DNA of 64,000 bases from Namhaeicola sp039714555 (GTDB lineage Bacteria; Bacteroidota; Bacteroidia; Flavobacteriales; Flavobacteriaceae). This document shows, piece after piece, positions 45,471-52,708 of this stretch. The stretch covers positions 1 through 64,000 of the forward strand of contig JBDLJB010000011.1 of assembly GCA_039714555.1 (NCBI GenBank), in the 5' to 3' direction. Each line of letters starts with the position of its first letter. The first letter of the stretch is position 1. The notes beneath the pieces are model-generated. The model saw nothing but the letters and a program-made list of their open reading frames with translations, ran no database searches and was not told where the DNA came from. A program made the translations under genes and the position numbers.

Positions 45471-45525
45471 TAGCAAATCATTAAAAAAATAAAAATTTAG
45501 TAAAAATTATATAATATTTAAGAGT

Positions 45526-46857
45526 ATGGAAAATTGTGATTATATAAGTAAGATTGTGGATCTCACAGATCATAAAAAAAATGTCATTTATAATATGACT
45601 CAGGAAGAAGCTGTTGATATTGTCAAATCTGGTGATATAGAAGCTATACGTAAAATTGATGGACAATTTTCACTTATTTCTGTTGAAGGAAAAACTATAC
45701 GAATGGCAAGATCTATAGGTAGGCCTTTACGCTATTTTATAGCCAAAAGAGAAGCCGGGCCTCAGTTGGTAATTGCGGAGCGTATTGATGTTATTTTTGA
45801 TTATCTTAAAAAAGAAGGCATGGATGATCAGTTCCACCCATCTTATACACGAATGGCTCCTGCACATTATGTTACAAAAATTGAATTGTTGGGTTGCCCA
45901 GATCCAAACCCTGTGTATAAAAGGTTTTTTACACCTGAGCGTAATAAATTTACCTCTGATAGTCTGGAGCAGATAGGTAAAAATTATATTGGTGTAGTTT
46001 ACAATGAAATCAAAAAATGGCTTCAGTATCGTGCTAAAACGGGTCCTATTGGAGTTACTTTTTCTGCAGGAATTGATAGTGGTTCTGTTTTCTTACTAAT
46101 TTATCATGCTCTAAAAGAACTTGGTGAAAGTCCATCTAGATTAAAAGCATTTACACTTTCCATTGATGGAGACGGAGCAGATCTATTACAGGCAAGGAAA
46201 TTTTTAGAAACATTGAATCTCGAATTATTTCTTGAACCTATTGAGTTAGATTATAATGCTTTGAATTGGAAAGAGGCTGTAAATATTGTTGAAGATTATA
46301 AACCCCTTGATATTCAAGCTGCAACAATGAATTTATCATTATTAAAGGGAATAAGATCACGTTATCCTGAGTGGAAATATATTATAGATGGTGACGGAGG
46401 TGATGAAAACCTGAAAGATTATCCGATTGAGGAAAATCCTGAACTAACCATACGAAGTGTTTTAAATAACCTGATGTTATATCACGAAGGCTGGGGTGTT
46501 GAATCAATTAAACATTCATTAACTTATTCAGGAGGATTAAGTAGAGGTTATATGCGAACATTTTCACCTGCTGATTTACTGGGATTTGAGGGATTCAGTC
46601 CATATACTCTGCCTAATGTAATTGAAATTTCTGAGGGGATTCCATATATAGATATGACCAATTGGGATCATAAAAAACTATATGACTTAAAAGGACAAAT
46701 AGTATCAGCAGGAGTAAAAGCAATTACAGGAATGGATATGCCGGTTTTTGAGAAAAGGCGCTTCCAGCATGGTGCAACTTCTACTCTTGATTTTAACAAA
46801 CATTTTCCTGAAAAAGAAATAACCTACAGAAAAGAGTTCCTCTCTAGGTATGAGTAA
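45526..46857 (+). CDS. Asparagine-synthetase-like ATP-dependent ligase without glutaminase nucleophile
   Basis: 443-aa protein with two regions. An N-terminal part (about 20-135) has the look of the class II glutaminase fold (IDGQFSLISV, GRPLRYFI). A C-terminal adenylating domain has the PP-loop SAGIDSGS (180-187) and IIDGDGGDENLKDYP (about 286-300). The chain starts M-E-N-C, so the Cys2 nucleophile of true asparagine synthetase is absent; Cys4 cannot serve after methionine removal. This is the pattern of beta-lactam and carbapenam synthetases, which form amide bonds within or between substrates without glutamine. The radical SAM gene overlaps its stop by 8 bases. The substrate is unknown. 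Confidence 0.82.
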   Translation: MENCDYISKIVDLTDHKKNVIYNMTQEEAVDIVKSGDIEAIRKIDGQFSLISVEGKTIRMARSIGRPLRYFIAKREAGPQLVIAERIDVIFDYLKKEGMDDQFHPSYTRMAPAHYVTKIELLGCPDPNPVYKRFFTPERNKFTSDSLEQIGKNYIGVVYNEIKKWLQYRAKTGPIGVTFSAGIDSGSVFLLIYHALKELGESPSRLKAFTLSIDGDGADLLQARKFLETLNLELFLEPIELDYNALNWKEAVNIVEDYKPLDIQAATMNLSLLKGIRSRYPEWKYIIDGDGGDENLKDYPIEENPELTIRSVLNNLMLYHEGWGVESIKHSLTYSGGLSRGYMRTFSPADLLGFEGFSPYTLPNVIEISEGIPYIDMTNWDHKKLYDLKGQIVSAGVKAITGMDMPVFEKRRFQHGATSTLDFNKHFPEKEITYRKEFLSRYE

Positions 46858-47806
46858 AGATCATGATGTAATTATTAATAATGAGTGGATAGTATCTAAT
46901 CGCGGAAAGAAAAACATTGTCAATCCACAAAGACCCTATGACTGGTTGGTGGAAAAAGAGCGAACCACCTCTGGGAAAATAGAAGATACTGCTATTATTT
47001 TCCTAACAAACAGTGAATGCCCTTTTCATTGTCTGATGTGTGATCTATGGAAAAATACTACTGATAATTCTGTTCCGGTTGGTGCTATTCCTGATCAAAT
47101 TGAATGGGCTCTGGCTCAGATGCCAAAAGTTAAACACCTGAAGCTATATAATAGTGGAAGTTTTTTTGATGAAAGGGCTATTCCTGAAGTAGATTATAAG
47201 CGAATTGCTTCTTTAATAAATAATTTCGATACAGTCGTTGTTGAAAGTCATCCAAAATTGATCAATGAAAAATGCCTCCGGTTCAGAGATATGCTTAAAC
47301 CTGAACTTGAAGTAGCAATGGGATTGGAAACGGTACATCCAGAGATTCTTAAAAAGCTAAATAAACAGATGACCTTAGAGAATTTTAGTGATGCCGTTAA
47401 TTATCTCACGAAACATGGAATACGGTCAAGAGCCTTTGTTTTGCTTAAGCCTCCATTTTTATCTGAATCAGAAGGAGTATATTGGGCAAAACGATCAATT
47501 GATTTTGCTTTTGATATTGGAGTTGAGTGTTGCACTGTTATTCCGGTAAGGGGAGGTAACGGTGCTATGGAAGTATTAATGGAAAAAGGTGATTTTAGTT
47601 TGCCAAATATTCATTCATTGGAAACGGTTTTAGAATATGGTATCGGGTTACAAGCTGGCCGTGTATTTATAGATGTTTGGGACTTAGGTCTGTTTTCTAA
47701 TTGTGATAAATGTTTTGATCAAAGGGTTAACCGGTTAACTGAAATAAATTTGAGTCAGAGAAATGTTCAACAGGTTATATGCATTTGTAATTCCACTGAA
47801 CTATAG
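46850..47806 (+). CDS. Radical SAM enzyme, Elp3/archaeosine-synthase-partner-like
   Basis: 318 aa. The 4Fe-4S radical SAM motif CX3CX2C is Cys57, Cys61 and Cys64 (SECPFHCLMCDLW). Following segments LYNSGSFFDERAIPEV, VVVESHPKL, EVAMGLETVHPEIL, LNKQMTLENF and VLLKPPFLSE are in the order I associate with the Elp3-like family that includes the archaeal archaeosine enzyme RaSEA. A C-terminal CDKC and a later CIC could bind a second cluster or zinc. Overlap with the ligase gene implies coupled translation and a shared substrate. Chemistry cannot be assigned from sequence. Confidence 0.8.
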   Translation: MSKDHDVIINNEWIVSNRGKKNIVNPQRPYDWLVEKERTTSGKIEDTAIIFLTNSECPFHCLMCDLWKNTTDNSVPVGAIPDQIEWALAQMPKVKHLKLYNSGSFFDERAIPEVDYKRIASLINNFDTVVVESHPKLINEKCLRFRDMLKPELEVAMGLETVHPEILKKLNKQMTLENFSDAVNYLTKHGIRSRAFVLLKPPFLSESEGVYWAKRSIDFAFDIGVECCTVIPVRGGNGAMEVLMEKGDFSLPNIHSLETVLEYGIGLQAGRVFIDVWDLGLFSNCDKCFDQRVNRLTEINLSQRNVQQVICICNSTEL

Positions 47807-47851
47807 TATTAAAACTTTTTTTAATAAGATAACAATGCTTGACTAGCCCTA

Positions 47852-47882
47852 AAAAACCATTCACTTTAAGTGAATGGTTTTT
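47852..47882. terminator. Bidirectional terminator between the operon and the cupin gene
   Basis: A 13-bp stem (47852-47864 with 47870-47882) with a 5-base loop is flanked by A on the left and T on the right. It closes both the plus-strand operon and the minus-strand cupin transcript. Confidence 0.9.
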
Positions 47883-47911
47883 CAATACTGAGGGGATTAT
47901 TAACCAGGTAA

Positions 47912-48394
47912 TTAATTATTTACTTCAATCGCAAAAGCATCCACAGGATCTTCAAAAGCAATAAATATCACACATGGTCCGGCATCACCACATTTAGCTA
48001 TATGCGGTTTTTTTGATGGACCATAGGCATAAGATCCCACTTTCATAATTTGTGTAGTTTCACCTTTATAGGTTACTTGCAATTCTCCGGATAATAAGAT
48101 CATTCGTTCCGGTGAATTATGCCAATGATTTGGGATAGCAGAGTTAGCTTCTACTTTAAACAAAACATCTACATTCTTTTTTGCCGGATCACCATGTAAT
48201 ACAGCTATATTACAACCATCTGGCATAAAAGAAGGACACGGACCCCATTGTAGATCAGTATCATTAATTGTTTTTACAACTGACTTTTCAAAATCATTTA
48301 CATCACCTTTTTGGGCGAAAATTGTAATTGATACCAATAGAATTGAAATAAATAATAAGTTTTTTAAACTTGATTTTATTAATGAAATTCTCAT
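47912..48394 (-). CDS. Exported cupin-domain protein
   Basis: 160 aa with a cleavable signal (FISILLVSITIFAQ, about residues 14-27). A single cupin barrel has motif 1 NHWHNSPERMILLSGELQV (about 92-110), supplying two His and a Glu as metal ligands. The second motif is weaker, around SKKPHIAKCGDAGPC. The fold resembles ChrR-like or quercetinase-like cupins, but the activity is unknown. It sits 23 bases downstream of the acyl-CoA-dehydrogenase-like gene on the same strand, so the two are probably one transcript. Three cysteines in the exported domain could form a disulfide. Confidence 0.8.
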   Translation of the reverse strand: MRISLIKSSLKNLLFISILLVSITIFAQKGDVNDFEKSVVKTINDTDLQWGPCPSFMPDGCNIAVLHGDPAKKNVDVLFKVEANSAIPNHWHNSPERMILLSGELQVTYKGETTQIMKVGSYAYGPSKKPHIAKCGDAGPCVIFIAFEDPVDAFAIEVNN

Positions 48395-48417
48395 AATTGT
48401 TAGTTTTTATATTAATT

Positions 48418-49611
48418 TTATCTTGGTTGGTAATCTAAATCCAATCCTAACATTCCTTTTGCTAAAATTTCTCTTGTTAAATAACTATTTGAAGGGTGAA
48501 TTTTACCTAAGCGTGCATCACGGAACAATCTTTCAAATCCTGATTTTCTAGAAATACCATAGCCTCCCATTATATCCATAGCTCTATCAACGATTCTCCA
48601 TGAACCTTCAACTGCATGACATTTTGTAGCAACTATTTTCACTCCCCATGCATGTCCATAATCTTTACCCTCGCTCCATTCACGAGCAGTTGTGTCTAAA
48701 TGAGGACCTATTCCTTCTAATTCTAAGATCATTTCTGCTACATCGTGTTGGATGCCAGAATGATACGCCATTGATGGTCTATCTAATGACATTGACTTTT
48801 TATTGGGCAATGTTTCTAAAACCATATTCACTACACGTTGTGCTAATCCATAATAAACATTAGCAAAGCCTAACAATCCCCAGGCAAAAATTCCTAATAT
48901 AAATCCATCCATTCCTTTAAAACCTGTAGGGAGTTTTCTTACGATATATTTATCAGGAATAAATACACCATTTAATATTGTATCATCTGATCTGGTTGCT
49001 CTCATACCCATTACATCATCCCAAGTATTTTTTATTTCAAAATTATCAGAATCTCTAGGCATATATGCATGAATTATCATTGGGTTATCAGGATCACTAT
49101 TATCTTGTCCATGTATGCCCAAATAATCCCATACAGGTGTTAAACTACCAAACATTTTATGCCCGGTGAATTTATAACCTCCTTCAACTTTTTCTGCTTT
49201 ACAGGTTGAATATAATACAGGCGTATCATTACCAGCTTCACCATGACCTGCTGCAAAAACCTTTCCTTCTCCGGCTTCTTTTAATAACCATTCCATTGAA
49301 GTATCTCCATTTCTCCACAAATCAGCAACCAAACCTGCCCAATATACATGCATATTTAAAGCAAGTGCTGTAGGAGCTGCATGATAAGCTAATTTTCTGG
49401 TTAATTCTCCACATTCGGTTAATGACATACCATAGCCTCCAAATTCTTCCGGAACAGATATCAATAAATATCCGGCAGCTTTAAGTTCATCAAAATCTTC
49501 CTGAAAAAAGAGATTGTTTGCATCATAATATGCAGCTCTTTCCTGACAATTTTTAAATACTTTTTCCAGATTTTTTAGAAGATCTTCTTTTTTAGTTAAT
49601 GTGTCTTGCAT
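48418..49611 (-). CDS. Acyl-CoA-dehydrogenase-fold flavoprotein lacking the usual catalytic Glu
   Basis: 397 aa with the three-domain acyl-CoA dehydrogenase fold: ISVPEEFGGYGMSL (about 53-66), the beta domain around YKFTGHKMFGSL, and the C-terminal helix with IMGGYGISRKSGFERLFRDARLG in parts. Where dehydrogenases have IYEG, this protein has IHPSN, so the base for alpha-proton removal is missing at the standard site. Similar C-termini occur in the flavin monooxygenase and oxidase branch of the superfamily. An oxidative rather than beta-oxidation role is therefore likely. It leads the cupin gene and follows a strong palindrome at 49631-49668. Confidence 0.82.
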   Translation of the reverse strand: MQDTLTKKEDLLKNLEKVFKNCQERAAYYDANNLFFQEDFDELKAAGYLLISVPEEFGGYGMSLTECGELTRKLAYHAAPTALALNMHVYWAGLVADLWRNGDTSMEWLLKEAGEGKVFAAGHGEAGNDTPVLYSTCKAEKVEGGYKFTGHKMFGSLTPVWDYLGIHGQDNSDPDNPMIIHAYMPRDSDNFEIKNTWDDVMGMRATRSDDTILNGVFIPDKYIVRKLPTGFKGMDGFILGIFAWGLLGFANVYYGLAQRVVNMVLETLPNKKSMSLDRPSMAYHSGIQHDVAEMILELEGIGPHLDTTAREWSEGKDYGHAWGVKIVATKCHAVEGSWRIVDRAMDIMGGYGISRKSGFERLFRDARLGKIHPSNSYLTREILAKGMLGLDLDYQPR

Positions 49612-49630
49612 AATTGTTGATTTTTATAAG

Positions 49631-49668
49631 TTAAGTAATAATTATCTATTTCAAAAATAGATACTTAA
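49631..49668. promoter_or_regulatory. Long inverted repeat upstream of the flavoprotein-cupin operon
   Basis: TATCTATTT (49643-49651) and AAATAGATA (49655-49663) form a perfect 9-bp inverted repeat with a 3-base centre. Outer arms TTAAG/CTTAA lie at 49631-49635 and 49664-49668. It lies 20-57 bases before the start at 49611, the place of an operator; a second short repeat TGAAAT/ATTTCA is at 49669-49692. An AraC-type regulator gene ends at 49748. Confidence 0.5.
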
Positions 49669-49747
49669 TGAAATACACAACTGTACATTTCATTCAAATA
49701 ATTGTAATTTTGATTCATTTAAGAATTAAAGAAACAGATTTGAAAAA

Positions 49748-50851
49748 TTAAGCACTTTTTAAATAGTTAGATGGTAAAATTCCATATGTTTCAAAAAAGC
49801 ATTTTGAAAAATAGGCAGGGCTATTAAAACCAGTTTCAAAAGCAATTTCAGAAATATTCCCTTTTTGTTTTTCAAGAAGATCCAGAGCTTTTTGCAACCT
49901 ATACTCTTTAACAAATGAATTTATTGACTTTCCGGTAATAAACTTTACTTTTCTATACAATTGTGATTTGCTTAAACCTAAATTTTTGCTAAAATCATCA
50001 ACCTTTAAATCTGTTTTGTTCCAAATTTTTTCTGTAAAATCCATTAAGATATTTAAGAAATTCTCATCAGATGGCCTTAAAGCACGTATCAATTTACGAT
50101 CAATAATAACATTTAAGCTTTCACTTTCATATAGATCTTTTACTTCTGATGACACAACAATTTGACCTGTAACAACATTACATAAACGTTCGGCCAATTT
50201 AATAGTTTCTTCAAAAATTTCTAACTTTTCAGTAACAGGTACTCCGGAACTCAAGCCTATTTTTAGTTTTAATTCAGTATATTCATTTGTATTTATAAAA
50301 TTTTTAAACTCAGTTTGAATTTCAATAGCACATAGTACAGCATCAGAGATTGATTCAAATGAAATCAATAAATAATCCGATTTATTTTTAACTAAACTTC
50401 CATTGAAACGGATTATTAGTTTAACAATTGAATTATTATAATATTTAAGAGATTGTTTATTTGGAAATACTTCTGAATTATTTAGATAATTATTTTTAAA
50501 TCCTGTTACCATTATAATTCTAAATGTAGGATCATTAATAATATTAAAATTGGTGTTTTGGGCTTTTATTGGGTCTTCTATTCTTCCTAAAAAAGATTCA
50601 ACAATTGTAGGATCAACTTCAATGATTTGAGAGGGTATAGCTCCATGAGCGGTCTCATACATTTTTTTAATTGCTTCTTTATTTGGTGCTTCAATCAAAC
50701 AAAAACCAGATTTTCTTTTTTCGTCAAACCAATACGTAAATCCACGGCAGTTATATTTGTGTTGAATTTTTAAATCCATCTGGTGCATTTCAGCTACATG
50801 CTCAGCAGATATTTCATCAGGAGTGTTGTGTCTATCTAGATAAATTGGCAT
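49748..50851 (-). CDS. AraC-family regulator with DUF4242 and cyclase-like domains
   Basis: I prefer the start at 50851 (MPIYLDRHN, 367 aa), because DUF4242 proteins begin MPxY; an upstream ATG at 50896 adds 15 residues. Domain 1 (about 1-90) is DUF4242, a ferredoxin-like fold with a known nickel-binding member (SCO4226). Domain 2 (about 105-255) resembles a degenerate class III adenylate cyclase core, with SSGVPVTEK, TIKLAERLCNVVTGQIVVSSEV and no metal-binding aspartates obvious. Domain 3 (about 270-367) is an AraC HTH with SKSQLYRKV and ISEIAFETGFNSPAYFSKCF. It could control the neighbouring flavoprotein-cupin genes or the plus-strand operon. Confidence 0.78.
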   Translation of the reverse strand: MPIYLDRHNTPDEISAEHVAEMHQMDLKIQHKYNCRGFTYWFDEKRKSGFCLIEAPNKEAIKKMYETAHGAIPSQIIEVDPTIVESFLGRIEDPIKAQNTNFNIINDPTFRIIMVTGFKNNYLNNSEVFPNKQSLKYYNNSIVKLIIRFNGSLVKNKSDYLLISFESISDAVLCAIEIQTEFKNFINTNEYTELKLKIGLSSGVPVTEKLEIFEETIKLAERLCNVVTGQIVVSSEVKDLYESESLNVIIDRKLIRALRPSDENFLNILMDFTEKIWNKTDLKVDDFSKNLGLSKSQLYRKVKFITGKSINSFVKEYRLQKALDLLEKQKGNISEIAFETGFNSPAYFSKCFFETYGILPSNYLKSA

Positions 50852-51103
50852 AATTTTTATTTTAGTTAGTAATAATTTAGTATTTATAAATACCAAAGTT
50901 TTTTAATTGGAGTTGATTTTTGTAATTATCATAATTGTTGGTTTTAATGAATAAATATTTTTCATAATCAATTAATTTTAAATTGCTCATATTATCTTTG
51001 GAATCCGTGTATGCATCATAGAATCACCTTGACATTTACCCCAGGGCGGTTCATTTGCAGCATAAAATCTGACTTCAACAAAAAATAATACTATAGTTAG
51101 AGT

Positions 51104-51598
51104 TTATTTCTTCGATTTTTCTGACATGTATTTCATCATTTCATCCATTCCGACTTTGAATTTCTCAAAATCTATTTGTGCTCCTTGTAATATCATACTC
51201 CACTGCCTTGTTTGTGCACCATGGGCAACTGCTTCTTTAATTTCTTCATTAGTTGCACCAAATGCTTTAGCAGACTCAGTATGGTAGAAAACGCAATAAT
51301 CACATGGAATTTGAGAAGCTACAGCCAACTGTATTAACTCCTTATATTTTGGTGGAATTTTACTTTCCGGACCATTTATTTGTTTAAAATTTTCCCAAGC
51401 TCCTGCAAGTGCATTTTTTGGATAGGCATCAAAATGAGGTGGTATTGCACCAAACTGCTCAATAATTTCACTTTTTGCTTTTTCATAAGCTTTAGTATCC
51501 TGCGCGGATAAGGTCATTGAAATAAATACCAAAGGAATAATAAAGATCATTCTCTTGATAAAATCATTAATTGAATAGGTTTTTTTTAAAGTTTCCAT
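51104..51598 (-). CDS. Exported carboxymuconolactone-decarboxylase/AhpD-family protein
   Basis: 164 aa with a signal sequence (MIFIIPLVFISMTLSAQ, starting at residue 17). A CMD/AhpD domain follows: KYKELIQLAVASQIPCDYC and FYHTESAKAFGAT (about 83-115) hold the CxxC-x3-H redox centre. AhpD-like proteins are thiol peroxidase partners or disulfide reductants; the family also contains decarboxylases that lack the CxxC. Export makes a thiol-disulfide or peroxide role in the periplasm more likely than protocatechuate breakdown. A possible start at the internal Met17 would leave only the signal itself before the domain. Confidence 0.82.
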   Translation of the reverse strand: METLKKTYSINDFIKRMIFIIPLVFISMTLSAQDTKAYEKAKSEIIEQFGAIPPHFDAYPKNALAGAWENFKQINGPESKIPPKYKELIQLAVASQIPCDYCVFYHTESAKAFGATNEEIKEAVAHGAQTRQWSMILQGAQIDFEKFKVGMDEMMKYMSEKSKK

Positions 51599-51653
51599 AA
51601 TATTTATTTTTAATTTTTGTTTTTAATCCTGCCAATTCTGCAGGCTAGTTTTA

Positions 51654-52517
51654 TTAATTTTTAGCCGATAAATTATTAGTTTCGAAAAAACTTTTTTTTC
51701 TATAAATACCACTTTGAAGTTCGATCTTATTATTTTCTAAGCCTTCCAAAATATTTCCTAACTTCTTCTTTGTTGAATTACCCATCAATACATTCAAACC
51801 TAATTTAGGCGGACCATACTTTTTAATCTTTTCAAACAAATTATTTAAGAATTGTTTTGCCTTATAAGTTTGATCTGTTGATTGTAATTTTTTAAATCCC
51901 AATTCCAAAAGAAGAGCATTTACCACAGTAATGGTTTCTAAAAAGCTGAGGGATGCATTATTAGCCCACAGGACAGGGTAAATAATACTCTCCTTATTTT
52001 TTTGGAATATATCATAATAAATAAGTACACCTTCATCTGTTAAAACTCTGCTTATTTCTGAATAAAATTTTTTTTTATCCTGAATATTCATTTGCACGTG
52101 TTGTGTCCAAACTATATCAAAAGAACCATCTTCAAAAGGCAGATCTAATGCATCAGCTTGAATAAATTTTGTTTTATCAATGAGACCTACTAACTCAGAT
52201 AGTTTCTTAGCTGTCCTTATATATTCATTACATATATCAATTCCTGTAACTTCACAATTATATTCATCAGCAAGCATTCTACTTGGTCCGCCAAGTGCAC
52301 AGCCTACGTCTAATACTTTAGCATTATTATGATAAATTTCTTGAACAAGTTCATAAGAAACTTCAGCACCTCTTACATGGAATTCATCTACACCTGCTAT
52401 ATCCATTCTGGATACATTATTAATATCAACTTCATTTTCATTTAATCTTTTAAGTATATCTTCAAACAGTTCAGGTTGGTAATATTGATTTTTAATAAGA
52501 GAATTTGATGATTGCAT
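51654..52517 (-). CDS. SAM-dependent methyltransferase (methyltransferase 11 type)
   Basis: 287 aa. SAM motif I is VLDVGCALGGPSRML (about residues 68-82), the acidic loop VTGIDICNEYI follows, then ADALDLPFEDGSFDIVWTQ (about 124-142). The N-terminal DEFHVRGAEVSYEL is shared with glycine/sarcosine and dimethylglycine N-methyltransferases, but that does not fix the substrate. The gene is downstream of the HTCS gene by 191 bases with two palindromes in between, so it may have its own regulated promoter. A tailoring role for the neighbouring cluster is possible. Confidence 0.83.
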   Translation of the reverse strand: MQSSNSLIKNQYYQPELFEDILKRLNENEVDINNVSRMDIAGVDEFHVRGAEVSYELVQEIYHNNAKVLDVGCALGGPSRMLADEYNCEVTGIDICNEYIRTAKKLSELVGLIDKTKFIQADALDLPFEDGSFDIVWTQHVQMNIQDKKKFYSEISRVLTDEGVLIYYDIFQKNKESIIYPVLWANNASLSFLETITVVNALLLELGFKKLQSTDQTYKAKQFLNNLFEKIKKYGPPKLGLNVLMGNSTKKKLGNILEGLENNKIELQSGIYRKKSFFETNNLSAKN

Positions 52518-52519
52518 TG

Positions 52520-52558
52520 TACATTATTAATGTATTATTAGCTTAAAATAATAAGCTA
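52520..52558. promoter_or_regulatory. Two palindromes directly upstream of the methyltransferase gene
   Basis: TACATTA-T-TAATGTA (52520-52534) abuts the start codon at 52517. TAGCTTA-N6-TAAGCTA lies at 52539-52558. Either may be an operator or a 5' leader hairpin. Neither has a T run typical of a terminator. Confidence 0.4.
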
Positions 52559-52708
52559 TGGTTATTTCAATAACAATTTTAGCACAATAGAAGATGAAGA
52601 ACTTGTACCATTTTTTCAAAAAATAGGAATAATTAGGAATTAGTAAAAAAAGCTTGTACTATTATTGCATATAGAAAAAGAATAATAAGATAAAATACTT
52701 ATAAACAA

